A DNA stretch of 64,000 nucleotides from an uncultured Clostridia bacterium (GCA_944363505.1 CALVUD010000009.1:1-64000), one strand, 5' to 3'. Shown: positions 25,207 to 34,423, counted from the first letter of the stretch. Translations and numbers: made by a program. The notes: generated by a model not told the origin, from the sequence alone.

Positions 25207-27273
25207 CTACTTTTTGCCGGTTATTCTTTCGAATTCGGAGCGCGGCACCTCCGTATAGCAGCTGAGCTGCATCGTGTAGTTGCCTCTGCCCTGGGTGGCG
25301 GACCTCAAAACGGTGGCGTAACCGAACATCTCCGAAAGAGGCACGTCGCAGTCGACTACCTTTATGCCCTTTCTGTCTTCCATGTTCTTTATGCTGCCGC
25401 GGCGCGAAGTAACCGTTCCCAGAACGTCGCCCAGATAATCGTCGGGGCAGGTTATCTCCACCGCCATGACGGGTTCGAGTATGGTTGCGCCCGCCTTTTG
25501 GGCGGCCTCTTTCAGCGCCATGCTCGCCGCGATCTTGAACGCCATTTCGGACGAGTCGACCTCGTGAGAGGAGCCGTCCACCAGCGCCACGCGGAAATCG
25601 ACCAGCTCGTATCCTGCCACTACGCCCGCCTTGGCGGCGTCGCGGATGCCTTCCTCGACGGCTTTAATGAACTCCTTGGGAACGGAACCGCCCACGGTTT
25701 CGTCCGCAAACTCTATGCCCGAACCGGGCGCGAGGGGGCTTAGCTCGATCACGACGTGGCCGTACTGACCCTTACCGCCCGACTGGCGAATGAATTTGCC
25801 TTCGGCGCGCGCGGGTTTTTTGACGGTTTCGCGGTAAGCCACCTGCGGTTTGCCGACGTTGGCTTCGACCTTGAATTCCCTCAGCAGTCTGTCTACTATT
25901 ATTTCCAGATGCAATTCGCCCATTCCCGCGATTATGGTCTGTCCCGTTTCGCGGTCGGTATAAGTCTTGAAGCTGGGATCCTCGTCGGAAAGCTTGGACA
26001 GCGCCAGACTCATTTTTTCCTGACCGAGTTTGGTTTTCGGCTCTATCGCCACGCGGATAACGGGGTCGGGGAACTCCATTTTTTCCAAAACGATCGGCTT
26101 ATTCATATCGCAGAGCGTGTCGCCCGTGGAAACTTCTTTCAATCCCACCAAAGCGACTATGTCGCCCGTGCAGGCTTCGTCGATTTCCTTTCTGGAATTG
26201 GCATGCATCCTTAAAATTCTGCCGATACGCTCGCGCTTTTCCTTTACCGAATTATATACGGTCATGCCCGTGCGGATCACGCCCGAGTACACGCGGTAAA
26301 ATGCCAGTTTTCCCACAAACGGGTCAACCATTATCTTGAATACGAGTCCCGAAAGCGCCTCGTTGTCGGCGGGATGACGGGTCTCTTCCCTGCCGTGATA
26401 CTCCGCTTTTATCGCGGGTACGTCGGTGGGCGCGGGCAACAGGTCGACGATCGCGTCCAAAAGGATCTGCACGCCCTTGTTCCTGTAGGCGCTGCCGCAG
26501 ATCACGGGCACGATCTGCATCGCGACCGTGGCTTTTCTGAGCACGTTCAGCATTTCGTCGGAGGTTATTTCCTCGCCGTTGAAATATTTATCCAACAGAT
26601 TGTCGTCGTGTTCGGCGCACGCTTCGACGATAGCCTGACGGTATTGTTCGGCTTTTTCCTTGTATTCCTCGGGAATCTCCACGACGTCGTATTCCTTTCC
26701 CAGGTCGTCGTCGTGATACATCAGCGCATGGTTGTGGATAAGGTCTATGATGCCGCGGAAAGTGTCTTCCTCGCCTATCGGCAGCGTTATGGGCAACGGA
26801 TTGGCGTGCAGACGCTCTCGCATCATATTGACAACGCGGTAAAAGTCGGCGCCGTTGATGTCCATTTTATTGACGAACGCGATCCTCGGCACGCCGTATT
26901 TGTCCGCCTGACGCCATACCGTTTCCGATTGCGGTTCGACGCCGCCCTTGGCACAGAACACCGCCACCGCGCCGTCAAGTACCCTCAGACTTCTTTCGAC
27001 CTCTACCGCGAAGTCGATGTGCCCGGGGGTGTCGATCAGGTTGATGCAGCAGTCGCGCCAGTGAGTGGTGGTCGCGGCGGAGGTTATGGTTATGCCTCTC
27101 TCCTGCTCCTGGACCATCCAGTCCATCGTGGCGTCGCCCTCGTGTACTTCGCCGAGTTTATGCGTCTTTCCGGTATAGAAAAGTATACGCTCGGAAGTAG
27201 TAGTCTTTCCGGCGTCGATATGCGCCATTATTCCAATATTTCTGATTTTATCCAGCGGATACTCTCTTGCCAT
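25207..27273 (-). CDS. fusA: Elongation factor G
   Basis: A 688-residue EF-G, the translocase GTPase. G1 is 'AHIDAGKTT', switch I is 'RGITI', G3 'DTPGHID', G4 'NKMD', followed by domains II-V with 'GKGQYGHV' of domain IV. The ATG at 27273 (MAREYPL) has AGGGAG 7 bases upstream; the six-codon longer reading lacks a site and was rejected. It is the last gene of the ybxF-rpsL-rpsG-fusA transcript, preceded by an intercistronic hairpin. Confidence 0.97.
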   Translation of the reverse strand: MAREYPLDKIRNIGIMAHIDAGKTTTSERILFYTGKTHKLGEVHEGDATMDWMVQEQERGITITSAATTTHWRDCCINLIDTPGHIDFAVEVERSLRVLDGAVAVFCAKGGVEPQSETVWRQADKYGVPRIAFVNKMDINGADFYRVVNMMRERLHANPLPITLPIGEEDTFRGIIDLIHNHALMYHDDDLGKEYDVVEIPEEYKEKAEQYRQAIVEACAEHDDNLLDKYFNGEEITSDEMLNVLRKATVAMQIVPVICGSAYRNKGVQILLDAIVDLLPAPTDVPAIKAEYHGREETRHPADNEALSGLVFKIMVDPFVGKLAFYRVYSGVIRTGMTVYNSVKEKRERIGRILRMHANSRKEIDEACTGDIVALVGLKEVSTGDTLCDMNKPIVLEKMEFPDPVIRVAIEPKTKLGQEKMSLALSKLSDEDPSFKTYTDRETGQTIIAGMGELHLEIIVDRLLREFKVEANVGKPQVAYRETVKKPARAEGKFIRQSGGKGQYGHVVIELSPLAPGSGIEFADETVGGSVPKEFIKAVEEGIRDAAKAGVVAGYELVDFRVALVDGSSHEVDSSEMAFKIAASMALKEAAQKAGATILEPVMAVEITCPDDYLGDVLGTVTSRRGSIKNMEDRKGIKVVDCDVPLSEMFGYATVLRSATQGRGNYTMQLSCYTEVPRSEFERITGKK

Positions 27274-27296
27274 TTCAATACTCCCTAACAAAATTA

Positions 27297-27319
27297 AACG
27301 GTATGCATAACATACCGTT
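27297..27319 (-). promoter_or_regulatory. Hairpin between rpsG and fusA
   Basis: AACGGTATG and CATACCGTT form a 9-bp perfect stem with a 5-nt loop; on the minus strand it is followed by TAATTTTG. It could attenuate transcription into fusA, act as a processing site, or be a ribosomal-protein target. A partial copy (GGTAC...GCACC) lies 15 bases upstream. Confidence 0.45.
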
Positions 27320-27343
27320 CAAAGTTCACGGTGCTATGTACCG

Positions 27344-27814
27344 TTACCAACGGAAGTGCGCGAACGCCTTGTTCGCTTCCGCCATACGGTGCGTGTCTTC
27401 CTTCTTCTTGATGGAGCCGCCCGCATTGTTGTAGGCGTCCATGATCTCTCCCGCGAGTCTTTCCGCCATCGTCCTTTCGCCGCGCTTTCTGGCATAAGTA
27501 ACCAGCCAGCGGATACCCAGGGTCTGTCTGCGGACGGGACGTATCTCCAGCGGTACCTGATAGTTCGCACCGCCTACGCGGCGAGCTTTGACTTCGAGTA
27601 CGGGCATGACGTTCTCAAGGGCTTTGAAGAACACCTCGTCGGGGGCGTTGCCGGTCTTTTCCTTGATGATGTCGAAAGCGCTGTATACGATCTTCTGGGC
27701 GGTACCCAGTTTTCCGTCGTACATGACCTGGTTGGTCAGCTTGGTGATGACCTCTGAATTGTATACGGGATCCGGAAGTACGTTTCTCTTTGGAACTCCG
27801 CTTCTTCTAGGCAT
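27344..27814 (-). CDS. rpsG: 30S ribosomal protein S7
   Basis: A 156-residue S7, the primary assembly protein of the 30S head. It has '[16 protein letters not shown]', the tRNA-proximal hairpin '[17 protein letters not shown]' equivalent (V-R-x-R-R-V-G-G), '[20 protein letters not shown]' and '[20 protein letters not shown]' at the end. It has a GGAGG ribosome-binding site and lies 40 bases after rpsL. The product commonly represses its own operon by binding an intercistronic site. Confidence 0.97.
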   Translation of the reverse strand: MPRRSGVPKRNVLPDPVYNSEVITKLTNQVMYDGKLGTAQKIVYSAFDIIKEKTGNAPDEVFFKALENVMPVLEVKARRVGGANYQVPLEIRPVRRQTLGIRWLVTYARKRGERTMAERLAGEIMDAYNNAGGSIKKKEDTHRMAEANKAFAHFRW

Positions 27815-27854
27815 TTTATTGTCCTCCTGTAGTTAATAAGGTGGCAAAGTCCTC

Positions 27855-28226
27855 TTATTTAGGGGTCTTTGCGCCGTACTTGGATCTTGCCTGCTTGCGT
27901 TTCGCAACGCCCGCAGTGTCCAGCGTTCCGCGAATGATGTGATAACGCACGCCGGGCAGATCCCTGACTCTTCCGCCTCTGATCAATACGACAGAGTGCT
28001 CTTGCAGATTGTGTCCCACGCCGGGAATGTAAATCGTTCCTTCCATTCCGTTTACAAGACGAACCCTTGCAATTTTACGCACCGCGGAATTAGGCTTTTT
28101 AGGCGTCGTCGTCGTAACCGAAAGGCATACGCCTCTCTTCTGGGGGCATCCCTCCATGATAGGAGTCAGCGACTTTTTGGTCTGACGTTGTCTGCCTTGC
28201 CTGATGAGTTGGTTGGTAGTTGGCAT
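27855..28226 (-). CDS. rpsL: 30S ribosomal protein S12 with Arg at position 88
   Basis: A 123-residue S12 with the decoding-site loops '[10 protein letters not shown]' (Lys43 kept) and '[16 protein letters not shown]'. At residue 88 it carries Arg (codon AGG) where E. coli, Bacillus and Mycobacterium have Lys; that exchange is a classic streptomycin-resistance substitution. S12 controls codon-anticodon fidelity. An AGGAGG site precedes the ATG. It is the second gene of the str operon. Confidence 0.97.
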   Translation of the reverse strand: MPTTNQLIRQGRQRQTKKSLTPIMEGCPQKRGVCLSVTTTTPKKPNSAVRKIARVRLVNGMEGTIYIPGVGHNLQEHSVVLIRGGRVRDLPGVRYHIIRGTLDTAGVAKRKQARSKYGAKTPK

Positions 28227-28288
28227 TATGGTCCTCCTTTTGTTCGGTCCGCTTTCAACCCAATAGCGGACGCTCTACAGTAACACTT

Positions 28289-28540
28289 TTACCCGATGAT
28301 CCCCACTACGGCGCAGTCGACGTCTATCCCCGCGGCCTGTCCCAGTTCGTGCTTGGACGGTACGGAAACGAGCTTTACGCCGTTTGCCCCGCAATGTTTT
28401 TCGAGTTCCAGTTTTATATGCTCCTCGGCGTCTGCGGCGACCAGTACACACCTGATTCGGCCGTCGCGGAAACCGCGCATTACTTGTCTTAATCCGATGA
28501 CCTTTTCTCGCGCCAGAAGCGCTTCGGCTTTACGGTCCAT
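28289..28540 (-). CDS. ybxF: L7Ae-like ribosomal protein (YbxF)
   Basis: An 83-residue L7Ae/L30e-family protein that binds kink-turns in RNA; Bacillus YbxF associates with ribosomes. It has 'VIGLRQVMRGFRDGRIRCVLVAAD' and 'HIKLELEKHCGANGVKLVSV'. The ATG at 28540 has an AGGAG site; the longer reading to 28579 lacks one. It is first in the operon before rpsL, the usual Firmicutes place, but here rpoB and rpoC do not precede it and a consensus promoter does. Confidence 0.9.
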   Translation of the reverse strand: MDRKAEALLAREKVIGLRQVMRGFRDGRIRCVLVAADAEEHIKLELEKHCGANGVKLVSVPSKHELGQAAGIDVDCAVVGIIG

Positions 28541-28587
28541 ATTGCTCCTGTAACACAGAAATAAGCCTGCCTGTTGCAAGCCTTGTA

Positions 28588-28616
28588 ATTATATCAACGC
28601 AAAAAGCATAAGTCAA
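28588..28616 (-). promoter_or_regulatory. Promoter of the str operon
   Basis: TTGACT (28616-28611) and TATAAT (28593-28588), 17-base spacer, on the minus strand, 48 bases before the ybxF start. Strong, as expected for ribosomal genes. Confidence 0.88.
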
Positions 28617-28710
28617 GCGAATTCAATACATTTTTATACCCGTTCGGGTAAAAAACGATACCTTCCCGAAAGGCTTCCGCCGAGGTACGGAAGCCCTGCC
28701 GAAACGTCTG

Positions 28711-28740
28711 AAAAAACCGCCGCGAAACGCGCCCGGCGCG
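28711..28740 (-). terminator. Terminator of the DUF308-like gene
   Basis: Immediately after the stop codon the minus strand has GC-rich self-complementary sequence (CGCGCC/GGCGCG and CGCG) followed by six T's. Further down, two more small inverted repeats (28672-28695 and 28637-28650) lie between this and the str promoter. Confidence 0.6.
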
Positions 28741-28743
28741 TCG

Positions 28744-29310
28744 TCAGTCCCGTGTTTCTCCGGGGGCCTGTGCGTCCGATCCATCCGCGGGTTTATCCGC
28801 TTCGGAGGAATCGGCAACCGTTTCTGTTTTTTTCCTGAGCGGCGGGATTATGGTAATTATTCCCGCTATCACCGCGAGCACGCCGATAATAATGAACAAC
28901 ACATCCAGAACCTTTGCGCCGCCCGCTATCAGCAGTACGCCCAATATTATCCACATCGCGGGCTTCAGCATCAGGAGCGCCTTTTCAGAAAAAGCGCGGT
29001 TTTTAAGTTCCGGCGCTTTGCTTACGATAAGGTAAACTCCGTAGCACAAAAACGCTATTCCCGCTATTATCAACGCCGCCTGAGTTATCAGCCAGCCGCA
29101 CACTATAACGACTACGCCCGCGGTTACCGCAACCGCTCCGCGCACGAAGTCGCGGTTTACCATACACAGCGCGCCGTATATTATTGCCAGAACTCCCGTA
29201 ACCGTCATCAGCACGCTGACGAAAGCGCTCTGAAGCGTCGCAAAGAGTATTCCCGTCACTATCAGGGCTACGCCCGTAACCAATGAATCGAATTTAAACG
29301 TCTTTTCCAT
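28744..29310 (-). CDS. HdeD/DUF308-like membrane protein
   Basis: A 188-residue protein with six predicted helices in two similar halves, the pattern of the DUF308/HdeD family, and a hydrophilic tail rich in Glu, Asp and Ala. HdeD is linked to acid resistance in enterobacteria, but the Firmicutes members are uncharacterised. The start at 29310 (MEKTFKF) has no usual ribosome-binding site; TATAAT lies 8-13 bases upstream, so the mRNA might be leaderless. A longer reading starts at 29346, also without a site. Confidence 0.7.
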   Translation of the reverse strand: MEKTFKFDSLVTGVALIVTGILFATLQSAFVSVLMTVTGVLAIIYGALCMVNRDFVRGAVAVTAGVVVIVCGWLITQAALIIAGIAFLCYGVYLIVSKAPELKNRAFSEKALLMLKPAMWIILGVLLIAGGAKVLDVLFIIIGVLAVIAGIITIIPPLRKKTETVADSSEADKPADGSDAQAPGETRD

Positions 29311-29441
29311 ATAATTTATTATATTCCTATTTATAAAAAAACACATTTGTTTGAGTCGGATTTGTTAAAAAAACGCAGTTGTTTTTCACCAAACCGCCGC
29401 GACGCGCGTATATATGCCTATCAGGAGGTGGCTGTTTGAAC

Positions 29442-30935
29442 ATGGACGACAATTTGTTTACGAAGCGGCTCGGCGAACCCGTTTCCGGAGATCAGGCGTC
29501 GGAAAGCGACGCCGAAGGGAATATACTGTTAAGGGATACCGTTCTGACGGACAAGCTCGCGGCGTTCAACCGCGAACGCATCCCCGAAAGAGTGGTGCAT
29601 GCCAAAGGCTGGGGCGCGCACGGGGAATTCGTGCCCACCAAAGATATGTCGAAATACACGCTGGCGGGACTTTTCACCAAGGTAGGAAAAAAATTCCGCA
29701 CTCTGGTGCGCTTTTCCACCGTCGCGGGCGGCAGAGATTCCGCCGATACCGTCAGAGACCCGCGCGGCTTCGCGGTAAAATTCTATACCGACGAAGGCAT
29801 TCACGACATCGTATGCAACAATACTCCGGTGTTTTTCATCCGCGACCCGATGAAATTCCCCGACTTTATCCATTCCCAGAAAAAGAATCCCGTTACCAAT
29901 CTGACAGACCCCAACGCGCAATGGGACTTTTTGTCGCTGACTCCCGAGAGCCTTAACCAGGTTACCGTTCTGTTTTCCGACCAGGGTATCCCCTACGGGT
30001 TCAGATATATGGACGGATTCGGTACGAATACGTTTTCGTGGTACAACGCTCGCGGCGAATACGTCTATGTCAAGTACCACTTCCTGTCGGAACAGGGGCT
30101 GAAAAACCTGGACCCCGCCGAAGCCGAACGCATAGCGGGCGAAAATCCCGATTTCGCGGGAGAGGATCTGAGAAACGCGATAGCGCGCGGCGAATACCCT
30201 TCATGGCGCGTGGCGGTTCAGATAATGACTCCCGAACAGGCGAAAACCTACCGTTTCGACCCGTTCGACACCACTAAAACGTGGTACGAAACCGATTTCC
30301 CGCTGACGGAAATAGGAAAACTGACGTTAAACCGCAATCCGAAAAACTTTTTCAACGAGATCGAACAAGCGGCGTTCTGTCCCGCGAACATGGTGCCCGG
30401 AACGGGTCCCAGTCCCGACAAAATGCTCCAGGGCAGAATGTTTGCGTATACCGACACTCAGCGCTACAGACTCGGAGTCAATTTCAACCGCGTCGGCGTA
30501 AACGCTTCCGCATCGCCCGTGTTCAACTATCAGCGCGACGGTATTCTCGCGGACAACCCCGTAAACCCGATAAACTATTATCCCAACAGCATGCAGGACG
30601 TGCGTTTTTCAAAACGCGTCCGCGTGGTTCCGCCCACCGTAACGGCGCCAGTAAAACGCGAGGCGCCGCCGATAAAGGACATCGACTTCGTCCAGCCCCG
30701 CGACAGATACCTCGCCATGGACGATGCCGAGCGCGAACGCCTGACTGACAATATCGCAAAATCCCTTTCGGGCGCCGAAAAACGCATACAGTACCGCACC
30801 GCGGCGCTGTTCTACCGCGTCGAAGCGGGTTACGGCACTAAAGTCGCCGAAAAGCTGAAGCTGAATCTGAGAGAAGTCCGTCGCCTGTCGGAACTCAGCC
30901 AGGCGGAACTGGAATACGCCACGGGAAGAAGATAG
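29442..30935 (+). CDS. katA: Heme catalase
   Basis: A 497-residue monofunctional catalase of the small-subunit clade, decomposing hydrogen peroxide. The catalytic His53 is in 'ERVVHAKGWGA', distal Asn is in 'NNTPVFFIRDP', and the proximal heme ligand is Tyr336 in 'RMFAYTDTQRYR'. The start is ATG 29442 behind AGGAGGTG; an in-frame TTG two codons earlier has better spacing (5 bases) and could be used instead. Its presence in an otherwise anaerobic gene set suggests some oxygen tolerance. Monocistronic, divergent from the DUF308-like gene. Confidence 0.95.
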   Translation: MDDNLFTKRLGEPVSGDQASESDAEGNILLRDTVLTDKLAAFNRERIPERVVHAKGWGAHGEFVPTKDMSKYTLAGLFTKVGKKFRTLVRFSTVAGGRDSADTVRDPRGFAVKFYTDEGIHDIVCNNTPVFFIRDPMKFPDFIHSQKKNPVTNLTDPNAQWDFLSLTPESLNQVTVLFSDQGIPYGFRYMDGFGTNTFSWYNARGEYVYVKYHFLSEQGLKNLDPAEAERIAGENPDFAGEDLRNAIARGEYPSWRVAVQIMTPEQAKTYRFDPFDTTKTWYETDFPLTEIGKLTLNRNPKNFFNEIEQAAFCPANMVPGTGPSPDKMLQGRMFAYTDTQRYRLGVNFNRVGVNASASPVFNYQRDGILADNPVNPINYYPNSMQDVRFSKRVRVVPPTVTAPVKREAPPIKDIDFVQPRDRYLAMDDAERERLTDNIAKSLSGAEKRIQYRTAALFYRVEAGYGTKVAEKLKLNLREVRRLSELSQAELEYATGRR

Positions 30936-30965
30936 CTTTTAAACGTTTTTTGCCTGCGCTTTACT

Positions 30966-30996
30966 ATAAAAACGGGCTTCCCGCGAGGGAAGCCCG
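30966..30996 (-). terminator. Terminator of trxB (and possibly catalase)
   Basis: CGGGCTTCCC and GGGAAGCCCG form a 10-bp stem with a GCGA loop. On the minus strand five T's follow, so it mainly ends the nrdD-trxB transcript; on the plus strand it lies 37 bases after the catalase stop. Confidence 0.8.
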
Positions 30997-31019
30997 GCTC
31001 TTAATGCCGAATGATACGA

Positions 31020-31934
31020 TCACAAAGTGGCGATATACGCAAGCGCGTCCGTCGCCGCCACCGCGCCGTCGGAAGCAGCCGTCGTCAGCTGTCTGACGTT
31101 CTTTACGCGGCAGTCGCCCGCGGCATACAGTCCCGGAACGTCGGTCCTCATCATTTCGTCCGTCAATATGAATCCCTGCTTGTCCGTTTCGACCAGATCT
31201 TTATATAGCGCGTCGTCGGCGACCTGCCCTATCGCGACGAACAACGCCGCCGCAGAAAGATCGAACGTGCCTTCGCCTTTCGTCTTTTTGAAACGTACTC
31301 CCGTAAATTCGTCGCCGCCCAGTATCTCCTCAGCCACATAGTCGGATATTATTTCGACGTTTGCCTTTGCGCGCAAAGCGTTCTCGAGCGCTTTTTCTCC
31401 GAAAAACTTGTCGAACATCGTAACGACGGTAAGTTTCGACGCTATGTCCGAAAGCATCAGCGCGTATTGGAGCGCCGTGTTTCCGTCGCCCACCAACGCG
31501 ACCTCTCTGCCGGTATAAAACGCGCCGTCGCAAAGCGCGCAGTAATAAACCCCCTTGCCCAAAAACTTTTCTTCGCCCGGAACGTTTAACTTGCGGTGTT
31601 TAACGCCCGACGCCAGTATCACCGCAGAAGCGGCGTACTCGTTATAGTCCGTGATCACCTTGAACGAATTGTCCGATTTTTCGATTTTCAGTACCTCTTC
31701 CAGCTCGAAATCGACGCCCAAATCGCTGATTTGCGAAAACAATCTGTCCGCAAACTCGCCGCCCGATATTTCAAAAATCGATGGAATGTTCTGAACCTTG
31801 GGCGACAGCGCTATCTGCCCGCCGATGTTTTCGCGCTCGAGTATCAGCGTCTTTTTACCGCCTCTCAGCGCATAGATCGCGGCGGTCATTCCCGCGGTGC
31901 CGGCTCCAACAATTATTACGTCGTAATTTTTCAT
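31020..31934 (-). CDS. trxB: Thioredoxin-reductase-like flavoprotein lacking the NADPH motif
   Basis: A 304-residue low-Mr thioredoxin reductase. It has the FAD motif 'GAGTAGMTAA', the redox-active C-A-L-C-D-G, a second Rossmann with 'GDGNTALQYAL' and the FAD end 'GLYAAGDCR'. In E. coli the NADPH 2'-phosphate is held by H-R-R-x-x-x-R; here the corresponding stretch is 'VTMFDKFFG', without those arginines. The electron donor is therefore doubtful (NADH, ferredoxin, or another route; ferredoxin-dependent relatives exist in Clostridia). It lies 66 bases downstream of nrdD, whose C-terminal glutaredoxin-like domain is a natural partner. A hairpin lies in the gap. Confidence 0.88.
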   Translation of the reverse strand: MKNYDVIIVGAGTAGMTAAIYALRGGKKTLILERENIGGQIALSPKVQNIPSIFEISGGEFADRLFSQISDLGVDFELEEVLKIEKSDNSFKVITDYNEYAASAVILASGVKHRKLNVPGEEKFLGKGVYYCALCDGAFYTGREVALVGDGNTALQYALMLSDIASKLTVVTMFDKFFGEKALENALRAKANVEIISDYVAEEILGGDEFTGVRFKKTKGEGTFDLSAAALFVAIGQVADDALYKDLVETDKQGFILTDEMMRTDVPGLYAAGDCRVKNVRQLTTAASDGAVAATDALAYIATL

Positions 31935-31964
31935 ATGCTCTCCGTAAAGGGGATCAAAGTTTCA

Positions 31965-31988
31965 AAGAGCCCGCCTTGGCGGGCTCTT
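31965..31988 (-). terminator. Hairpin between nrdD and trxB
   Basis: AAGAGCCCGCC and GGCGGGCTCTT form an 11-bp stem. The following minus-strand sequence (TGAAACTTTG) is only moderately T-rich, so it is likely a partial terminator that lowers trxB expression relative to nrdD. Confidence 0.55.
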
Positions 31989-32000
31989 CGCGTTTTTAAA

Positions 32001-34367
32001 TCAGCGATGTTCTTCTATATACTTTTTGATATTCGAAGCGTTTTCGTATCTCTCGCCCGTGGGCACTATTAGCGTCGGAGCCTGCTTTACGTTGTTACGC
32101 ACGAAAGCGTCCTTGTTTTCCTCGGCGACCACGACCTTATAAGCGATATTCGCCTTGTCCAGAAGCATCTTCACCATCTTGCAGTTCGGGCAAGTGGAAG
32201 TAGTATACAGCACGGGTTCATTTTCGATCCAGGCGTCGGTGTCCATGCCCGCGTCGGAACCGCAGCACGCGGAAGAATGCTTTCTGGGGGTGTTGTAAGT
32301 CTCGACGTCGTAAACTTTTCTGTCTTTGAACTCCTGCGCCTTGCCGTCGTTCCAGTTCTGTACGGGACGGTAGTAGCCGGTGATCCTGGAGTACACCTCC
32401 GTTTTCTTGCCGCAGGTGGGGCACTCGTAAACCTCGCCCGCGATGTATCCGTGATCCTTGCACACAGAATAAGTCGGGCTTAAGGTGTAATACGGGAGTC
32501 TGTAGTTCTCGGCGATTTTCCTGACCAAAGACTGAGCGGATTTCCAGCCGGGCAGCCTTTCGCCGAGGAAGGCGTGGAACACGGTACCCGAAGTATACAG
32601 CGTCTGGAGTTCGTCCTGAACGTCGAGCGCTCCGAATATATCCTCGGTATATCCGACCGGCAGATGCGAAGAGTTGGTATAGTACGGCGTTTCGCCCTTC
32701 TTCGCCGCGGTAACGATGTCGGGATACTGCGCAACGTCGTGCTTGGCGAGACGGTAGCTGGTGGACTCGGCGGGGGTCGCTTCGAGGTTATACAGGTCGC
32801 CGTATTTGACCTGATAGTCGCTGAGCCTTTCCCTCATGTGGTTCAGTACGTCCACGGTGAATTTCTGAGCCTCGGCGTGGGTGAGGTCCTTTCTGAGCCA
32901 TTTGGCGTTCAGGCAGCATTCGTTCATGCCGACCAGACCGATAGTCGAGAAGTGGTTGTCGAGCGTGGAAAGGTATCTCTTGGTATACGGGAACAGTCCG
33001 TTCTCGAGCAGTTTGGAGATGACTTCGCGCTTTACTTTCAGCGAACGCGCGGAAATATCCATCATCTTGTCGAGACGGGCGTAAAAGTCGCGCTCGTCCT
33101 TGGCAAGATACCCTATCCTCGGCATATTGATCGTAACGACGCCGATGGAGCCCGTCGATTCGCCCGAACCGAAGAAGCCGCCCGATTTTTTCCTGAGCTC
33201 TCTGAGGTCGAGGCGCAGTCGGCAGCACATGCTGCGGATGTCGCTGGGTTGCATGTCGGAGTTGATGTAGTTGGAAAAATACGGGGTGCCGTATTTGGCG
33301 GTCATCTCGAACAGCAGTTTGTTGTTCTCGGTCTCCGACCAGTCGAAGTCCTTGGTTATCGAGTAAGTGGGAATGGGATACTGGAAGCCTCTGCCGTTGG
33401 CGTCGCCCTCTATCATGGTTTCGATAAACGCTTTGTTTATCATATCCATTTCCTTTTTGCAGTCCTTGTACTTGAAGTCCATCTCCTTGCCGCCGACTAT
33501 CGCGTTCAGCTCGGCGAGGTCGTTGGGTACCGTCCAGTCCAGAGTTATGTTCGAAAACGGCGCCTGCGTGCCCCAGCGGCTGGGGATGTTCACGCCGTAA
33601 ACGAAGCTCTGAATGGCCTTTTTGACCTCGTAGTAGCTGAGGTTGTCGACCTTGACGAAAGGAGCGAGATAGGTATCGAAAGAACTGAACGCCTGAGCGC
33701 CCGCCCATTCGTTTTGCATTATGCCGAGGAAGTTGACCATCTGGTTGCAAAGCGTGGCGAGGTGTTTGGCGGGAGAGGACGTGATCTTCCCGGGAACGCC
33801 GCCCAGACCTTCCTGGATAAGCTGCTTTAGCGACCAGCCCGCGCAGTATCCGGTCAGCATCGACAGGTCGTGAAGATGGATGTCCGCCTTTCTGTGCGCG
33901 CTGGCGATCTCTTCGTCGTAAACTTCGCTGAGCCAGTAGTTTGCGGTTATTGCTCCGGAGTTGGAAAGTATCAGTCCGCCTACCGAATAGGTTACGGTGC
34001 TGTTTTCCTTTACGCGCCAGTCGTTGACCTTCAGATAATTGTCGATGACCTGTTTGTAATCGAGAAGCGTGCCCTTTACGTTACGCGCTTTTTCGCGCTG
34101 CTTCCTGTAGAGGATGTACGCCTTGGCAACGTCGGCGTAACCCGCCTGGATCAGGACGGTTTCCACGGAGTCCTGAATGTCCTCGACGGTTATCATCGCG
34201 TCCTTGATCTTGGGATTGAAATCCGCGGTAACGCGAAGCGCCAGAAGTTCCAGAGTGCTTCTGTTATACATCTTGTCCAAAGAATCGAAAGCTTTGGACA
34301 TCGCGCCGATTATCTTGTCGATATTGAATTCGACGACCTTTCCTTCTCTGTTGACTACTCTATACAT
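32001..34367 (-). CDS. nrdD: Anaerobic (class III) ribonucleotide reductase with fused glutaredoxin domain
   Basis: A 788-residue NrdD. It has an N-terminal ATP cone ('VNREGKVVEFNIDKI'), the catalytic barrel with 'GESTGSIGVVTINMPR' and 'GMNECCLNAKW', a zinc site with CPTCG, and the glycyl-radical region 'RITGYYRPVQNW' (Gly at about 664). From about residue 708 there is a complete glutaredoxin-like domain with CPNC ('TSTCPNCKMVK'). It makes dNTPs without oxygen. Redoxin-linked class III enzymes (the NrdD2/NrdD3 type) take electrons from thioredoxin or glutaredoxin instead of formate; the fusion and neighbouring trxB fit that type. The start is ATG 34367 with GGAGG. It has its own promoter with NrdR-like boxes. 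Confidence 0.95.
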   Translation of the reverse strand: MYRVVNREGKVVEFNIDKIIGAMSKAFDSLDKMYNRSTLELLALRVTADFNPKIKDAMITVEDIQDSVETVLIQAGYADVAKAYILYRKQREKARNVKGTLLDYKQVIDNYLKVNDWRVKENSTVTYSVGGLILSNSGAITANYWLSEVYDEEIASAHRKADIHLHDLSMLTGYCAGWSLKQLIQEGLGGVPGKITSSPAKHLATLCNQMVNFLGIMQNEWAGAQAFSSFDTYLAPFVKVDNLSYYEVKKAIQSFVYGVNIPSRWGTQAPFSNITLDWTVPNDLAELNAIVGGKEMDFKYKDCKKEMDMINKAFIETMIEGDANGRGFQYPIPTYSITKDFDWSETENNKLLFEMTAKYGTPYFSNYINSDMQPSDIRSMCCRLRLDLRELRKKSGGFFGSGESTGSIGVVTINMPRIGYLAKDERDFYARLDKMMDISARSLKVKREVISKLLENGLFPYTKRYLSTLDNHFSTIGLVGMNECCLNAKWLRKDLTHAEAQKFTVDVLNHMRERLSDYQVKYGDLYNLEATPAESTSYRLAKHDVAQYPDIVTAAKKGETPYYTNSSHLPVGYTEDIFGALDVQDELQTLYTSGTVFHAFLGERLPGWKSAQSLVRKIAENYRLPYYTLSPTYSVCKDHGYIAGEVYECPTCGKKTEVYSRITGYYRPVQNWNDGKAQEFKDRKVYDVETYNTPRKHSSACCGSDAGMDTDAWIENEPVLYTTSTCPNCKMVKMLLDKANIAYKVVVAEENKDAFVRNNVKQAPTLIVPTGERYENASNIKKYIEEHR

Positions 34368-34394
34368 AATTCCTCCGAAATTCCGTACGTTACC

Positions 34395-34423
34395 ATTGTA
34401 GTACAAGCCTTCCTGCTTGTCAA
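34395..34423 (-). promoter_or_regulatory. Promoter of nrdD
   Basis: TTGACA (34423-34418) and TACAAT (34400-34395), 17-base spacer, on the minus strand. It allows nrdD to be expressed apart from nrdG. Confidence 0.85.

Noticed and set aside
28630..28700. Further strong terminators between the DUF308-like gene and ybxF
   Set aside because: The TACCCG/CGGGTA and GGCTTCCG/CGGAAGCC stems lack a proper following T-tract on either strand.
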